This document shows, one piece after another, positions 31,384-33,888 of a stretch of DNA of 33,888 bases. The DNA is from an uncultured Ruminiclostridium sp. (GTDB lineage: Bacteria > Bacillota > Clostridia > Oscillospirales > Ruminococcaceae): the NCBI GenBank assembly GCA_947627695.1, contig CANQXF010000022.1, positions 1-33,888 of the forward strand, read 5' to 3'. How positions within the stretch are numbered: position 1 is the first letter of the stretch; each line of letters starts with the position of its first letter. The translations under genes were made by a program, and so were the position numbers. The notes under the pieces are model-generated. The model searched no databases. It worked only from the letters and a program-made list of their open reading frames with translations, and had not been told where the DNA came from.

Positions 31384-32163
31384 TTAGTCCTCCCAGATCT
31401 TCCACGGAGCTTTGCCCGAAGCCCAGAGTTCTTCGAGCTTGTCCTTTTCGCGCTTAGTGTCCATACACTGCCAGAAACCGTCGTGATAGTAGCTTTTGAG
31501 CTGGCCTTCGGCGGCGAGGCGCTTCATCGGCGTCTGCTCAAAGACGGTGCCGTCGCCCTCTATGTAATCAAAAATCTCGGGATTGCAGACCATAAACCCG
31601 CCGTTTATGAGCGAGCCGTCCTCGTCGTCCTTTTCGCGGAAAGCCGTGATAGTACCGCTCTCGTCAACGTCTAAAACGCCCTTTTGCTGGGCAATGCTTA
31701 TAGCTGTCAGTGTAGCGATCTTGCCGTGAGACTTGTGGTATTCAATAAGCTTTGTGATGTCAACATCGGAAACAGCGTCGCCGTATGTAAGGCAGAAAGG
31801 CTCATTGCCGATATACTTTTGAACACGCTTGATTCGCCCTCCGGTCATGGTGTTCAAGCCTGTATCCACAACCGTCACCTTCCACTGCTCGGCGTGCTTG
31901 TCATGAACGATGATCTCGTTGCCGCGGGTGAAGTCGAAGGTGATGTCCGAGGTGTGCAGGAAGTAGTCCGCGAACCATTCCTTGATGATGTGCTGTTTAT
32001 ACCCCGCGCAAATGATGAATTCGTTGATACCGTGCGCGAAATAGCCTTTCATTATGTGCCAAAGTATCGGCATTTCGCCGATCTCGATCATCGGCTTGGG
32101 CTTAAAGGCGGATTCTTCGGAAATGCGCGTTCCGAAGCCGCCGGCGAGGATAATCCCTTTCAT
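31384..32163 (-). CDS. rfbF: Glucose-1-phosphate cytidylyltransferase
   Basis: The 259-residue RfbF/DdhA-type enzyme starts MKGIILAGGFGTRISEESAF, then KPKPMIEIGEMPILWHIM. FCLTYGDAVSDVDI carries the metal-binding aspartate, and the RfbF-specific C-terminal WQCMDTKREKDKLEELW is present. It makes CDP-glucose from CTP and glucose 1-phosphate, the entry to the deoxysugar branch. It starts 21 bases behind the sugar transferase stop. Confidence 0.95.
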   Translation of the reverse strand: MKGIILAGGFGTRISEESAFKPKPMIEIGEMPILWHIMKGYFAHGINEFIICAGYKQHIIKEWFADYFLHTSDITFDFTRGNEIIVHDKHAEQWKVTVVDTGLNTMTGGRIKRVQKYIGNEPFCLTYGDAVSDVDITKLIEYHKSHGKIATLTAISIAQQKGVLDVDESGTITAFREKDDEDGSLINGGFMVCNPEIFDYIEGDGTVFEQTPMKRLAAEGQLKSYYHDGFWQCMDTKREKDKLEELWASGKAPWKIWED

Positions 32164-32184
32164 TCTGTCTTCTCCTGTATAAAA

Positions 32185-32922
32185 CTAACAGTTTTTTCCT
32201 TTAAATATTGACGCAATAGTCGCAAAAATTATTTTCAAATCCGTCCGAACGCTGCGCTCTCTTATGTACCTATAGTCGAGCTCCAGCTGCTCCTCATCGC
32301 TCATCTTTGCTGTATCCGCAAGCTGCCAGTAGCAGCTCAGACCGGGCTTTACCTGCAATCTGTCGTCAGGCAACTGAGCCTGTTCGCTCGGAATGAACGG
32401 GCGGGGTCCGATGACTGTCATACTTCCCGTCAAAAGGTTCAACACCTGCGGCGTCTCGTCGAGGCTTGTTTTCCTCAAGAACTTTCCAACCTTTGTCACC
32501 CGTGGGTCGTTCTCAATCTTGAAATGCACGGATTTATATTCGTTCTGCTCGGCTAAATTTATTTTGATTTGCTCCGCGTCTTTGCGCATCGTTCTCAGCT
32601 TGACCATTTTGAAAACCCGTCCGTTGAGCCCGACTCGCTCCTGGACAAAGAACGGATTCCCCGGGTCGTCTATCACGATTGCAAGGATCATTATAAGGTA
32701 AACCGGCAGCCCTACGGTCAAACAAATCAGCGAAACAACAATGTCGAAAACCCGCTTGAAAAAGTCGTAAACCGGCTTCGGCTTGACTTCTATAGGAGTA
32801 TGTACGACCGTCTCGGCTACTGCTTTGGACTGACTTACAGTTTGCACAACAACAGGAACTGACTGCTCGACCTGCTCAACCGGTCTCTCCAACAGAACGG
32901 TTCCGTTCAACTTTTCGCTCAA
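32185..32922 (-). CDS. Initiating undecaprenyl-phosphate sugar phosphotransferase (WbaP/EpsL type)
   Basis: The 245-residue monotopic membrane enzyme has an N-terminal 50-residue tail rich in Val, Gln and Glu, one hydrophobic re-entrant segment (about 62-86), then the catalytic motifs VKLRTMRKDAE, DPRVTKVGKFLRKTSLDETP and MTVIGPRPFIPSEQA, and KPGLSCYWQ. It puts the first sugar-1-phosphate on the lipid carrier. The start is TTG at 32922, six bases after GAGGG, with an in-frame TGA 42 bases upstream and no other start. The final stop of a small ORF overlaps it as TTGA. It is the first gene of the polysaccharide operon. Confidence 0.92.
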   Translation of the reverse strand: MSEKLNGTVLLERPVEQVEQSVPVVVQTVSQSKAVAETVVHTPIEVKPKPVYDFFKRVFDIVVSLICLTVGLPVYLIMILAIVIDDPGNPFFVQERVGLNGRVFKMVKLRTMRKDAEQIKINLAEQNEYKSVHFKIENDPRVTKVGKFLRKTSLDETPQVLNLLTGSMTVIGPRPFIPSEQAQLPDDRLQVKPGLSCYWQLADTAKMSDEEQLELDYRYIRERSVRTDLKIIFATIASIFKGKNC

Positions 32923-33023
32923 CTCGTTCCCTCGTTTCCTTGTTTCGGATATATTTCAAAATAACGCTTTCTGCACGGCTGCCCTGCACCTTCGACGTAG
33001 CACTCGCGCTTGACGATAAGCAT
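32919..33023 (-). CDS. Possible small ORF coupled to the sugar transferase
   Basis: An ATG at 33023 opens 34 codons (MLIVKRECYVEGAGQPC then RKRYFEIYPKQ) ending in TGA that overlaps the TTG start of the next gene. The frame is open upstream for another 26 codons (as far as about 33101) without a standard start. The cysteine content and lack of known relatives leave it unassigned. It may be a real leader or small protein, or noncoding DNA with an accidental frame; there is no clear ribosome binding site. Confidence 0.25.
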   Translation of the reverse strand: MLIVKRECYVEGAGQPCRKRYFEIYPKQGNEGTS

Positions 33024-33096
33024 ATCTGCACAGTATTCGGTCGGTTTCCAATAGATGACGCAACGCTCAACCTCGCTGTCGGCTTGTTTTTTGCGC

Positions 33097-33888
33097 TTAC
33101 CCGTTCAGCGCCCCGACCTCGCGCAGGAGGTTCTTTCTGCGGTCACTGAGCTTCCCCGCCTTTGCGCTGACCTTCTGATTCGTCAACCAAACGTACAGAT
33201 TCTGCCCACTCGAATCGGTGTAGTCGGTCGGTATGTGGCTGTTCCCGTGGATGTCGTAATAGTGCTTTAAATCTGCATACCTCTGCTGCCACCTGATGTC
33301 GCGCGGTTCATCGGCAGTCAAGCCAATGGAGGCAAGCTTTATCTTCTGAGCCTCGGTCAAGGTTTTACCCTCGCGCTTGCCCTGCAAGATGAGCTTTTGC
33401 TCATTCAGCCACTTGTTCAGCCACACTCCGTCTGCAACGTAACTCGGCGGAACATTGAGATTGCCATGCTCTTTATAATAGGTATTTGCCATTTCAAAGC
33501 ACTCGTCCCAGTCGTTCCTGCGGGATTTATTCCAAACGATTTTGATATCTTCTAACTGCTTAATCTGTGAATCGGTCAACGTTCTTTTGGCGTACTTCTC
33601 GCGGCATTTTGAGAGCCATACGCCGAGTTTGTAACCATCATCACACACATAGTTGAGCGGAGCATCGGCTGAGCCGTGTTTGTCTGCATAAGCCTTCGCG
33701 TGCTCGTAGCCGTTAATCCAAGTAGCTTCGCTCTTGTTGTACCAGCGCATACCTATGGCGTTAAGGCGTTCAATTTGTTCCTCGGTGAGCGTCCCGCGCC
33801 TGCCGTTCACGCCTTTGTAAAGCTTCCGCAAGTCCGCAAGCCAGTTGTAAAGCTTCACGCCGTTCTGAATCCAGCCGTGCGGAACATT
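33097..33888 (-). CDS. Helicase-associated-domain repeat protein, C-terminal part (runs off window)
   Basis: The window holds 263 codons without the beginning. A GTG at 33858 is not the start, because the frame stays coding-like up to the edge (NVPHGWIQNG). The sequence consists of repeats of about 65-70 residues of the helicase-associated (HA) type, each with a W near the start, a conserved HGxxxxP turn, a WL..QR segment and LT..Q...L..IG at its end. One partial and three further repeats can be seen (KHGSADAP, EHGNLNVP, IHGNSHIP mark three). HA repeats are usually found behind a DEAD/DEAH helicase. Many such proteins are encoded by mobile or phage-related regions. It is probably not part of the sugar operon. 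Confidence 0.75.
   Translation of the reverse strand, partial: NVPHGWIQNGVKLYNWLADLRKLYKGVNGRRGTLTEEQIERLNAIGMRWYNKSEATWINGYEHAKAYADKHGSADAPLNYVCDDGYKLGVWLSKCREKYAKRTLTDSQIKQLEDIKIVWNKSRRNDWDECFEMANTYYKEHGNLNVPPSYVADGVWLNKWLNEQKLILQGKREGKTLTEAQKIKLASIGLTADEPRDIRWQQRYADLKHYYDIHGNSHIPTDYTDSSGQNLYVWLTNQKVSAKAGKLSDRRKNLLREVGALNG

Noticed and set aside
33086-33092. A-AAA-AAC slippery heptamer on the minus strand
   Set aside because: It lies downstream of the in-frame stop of the helicase-associated protein and cannot extend that gene by -1 frameshifting.

Overview
The window looks like a chromosomal segment of an anaerobic Gram-positive clostridium, probably of the Ruminococcaceae/Oscillospiraceae type. 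The reasons are strong AGGAGG-type ribosome binding sites, a remnant of a spore-coat catalase (CotJC family), 2-hydroxyacyl-CoA dehydratase proteins typical of strict anaerobes, and F420-hydrogenase-like ferredoxin proteins of the kind found in clostridial polysaccharide loci. Assignment below order level is inference. Nearly every intact gene is on the minus strand, so the locus reads from right to left.

Right edge (33.9-32.2 kb): the end of a helicase-associated-domain repeat protein, a possible small ORF, and a WbaP-like initiating sugar-phosphate transferase. 32.2-28.8 kb: a CDP-deoxysugar set (RfbF-like cytidylyltransferase, RfbG-like 4,6-dehydratase, SDR reductase, RmlC-like epimerase). 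28.8-22.7 kb: UDP-galactopyranose mutase, a GT8 glycosyltransferase and LicD, then decayed second copies of licD and of the RmlC-like gene, a second UDP-galactopyranose mutase and a GT2 glycosyltransferase. 22.4-18.2 kb: a phosphonate module consisting of a three-domain protein ending in PEP mutase, an iron alcohol dehydrogenase and phosphonopyruvate decarboxylase. The predicted product is 2-hydroxyethylphosphonate, activated as a CMP conjugate and plausibly placed on the glycan by LicD. 18-8.4 kb: GT2, Wzy polymerase, polysaccharide pyruvyl transferase, Wzx flippase, SGNH-like protein, aldo-keto reductase, two tandem hexapeptide acyltransferases and an F420H2-dehydrogenase-like protein.

8.4-1.2 kb: the most unusual part. 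Without any large gap, the polysaccharide operon runs into FkbH-like protein, acyl carrier protein, GcvH-like lipoyl protein, dihydrolipoyl dehydrogenase, lipoate-protein ligase, two 2-hydroxyacyl-CoA dehydratase-family subunits and their ATP-dependent activator. FkbH proteins load D-glyceryl from 1,3-bisphosphoglycerate onto a carrier protein. D-glyceryl is an (R)-2-hydroxyacyl group, the stereochemistry that this dehydratase family uses. I propose an undescribed carrier-bound route in which a glyceryl thioester is reduced or dehydrated, perhaps on a lipoyl carrier, to make an acyl decoration for the polysaccharide. There is no glycine decarboxylase P- or T-protein here, so the lipoyl set does not look like glycine cleavage.

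Left edge (1.2-0 kb): recombination debris. It contains a nucleotide-sugar dehydrogenase start fragment, a broken large serine recombinase, a truncated cotJC and the first 20 codons of an AAA ATPase gene leaving the window. No tRNA, rRNA or CRISPR array was seen.
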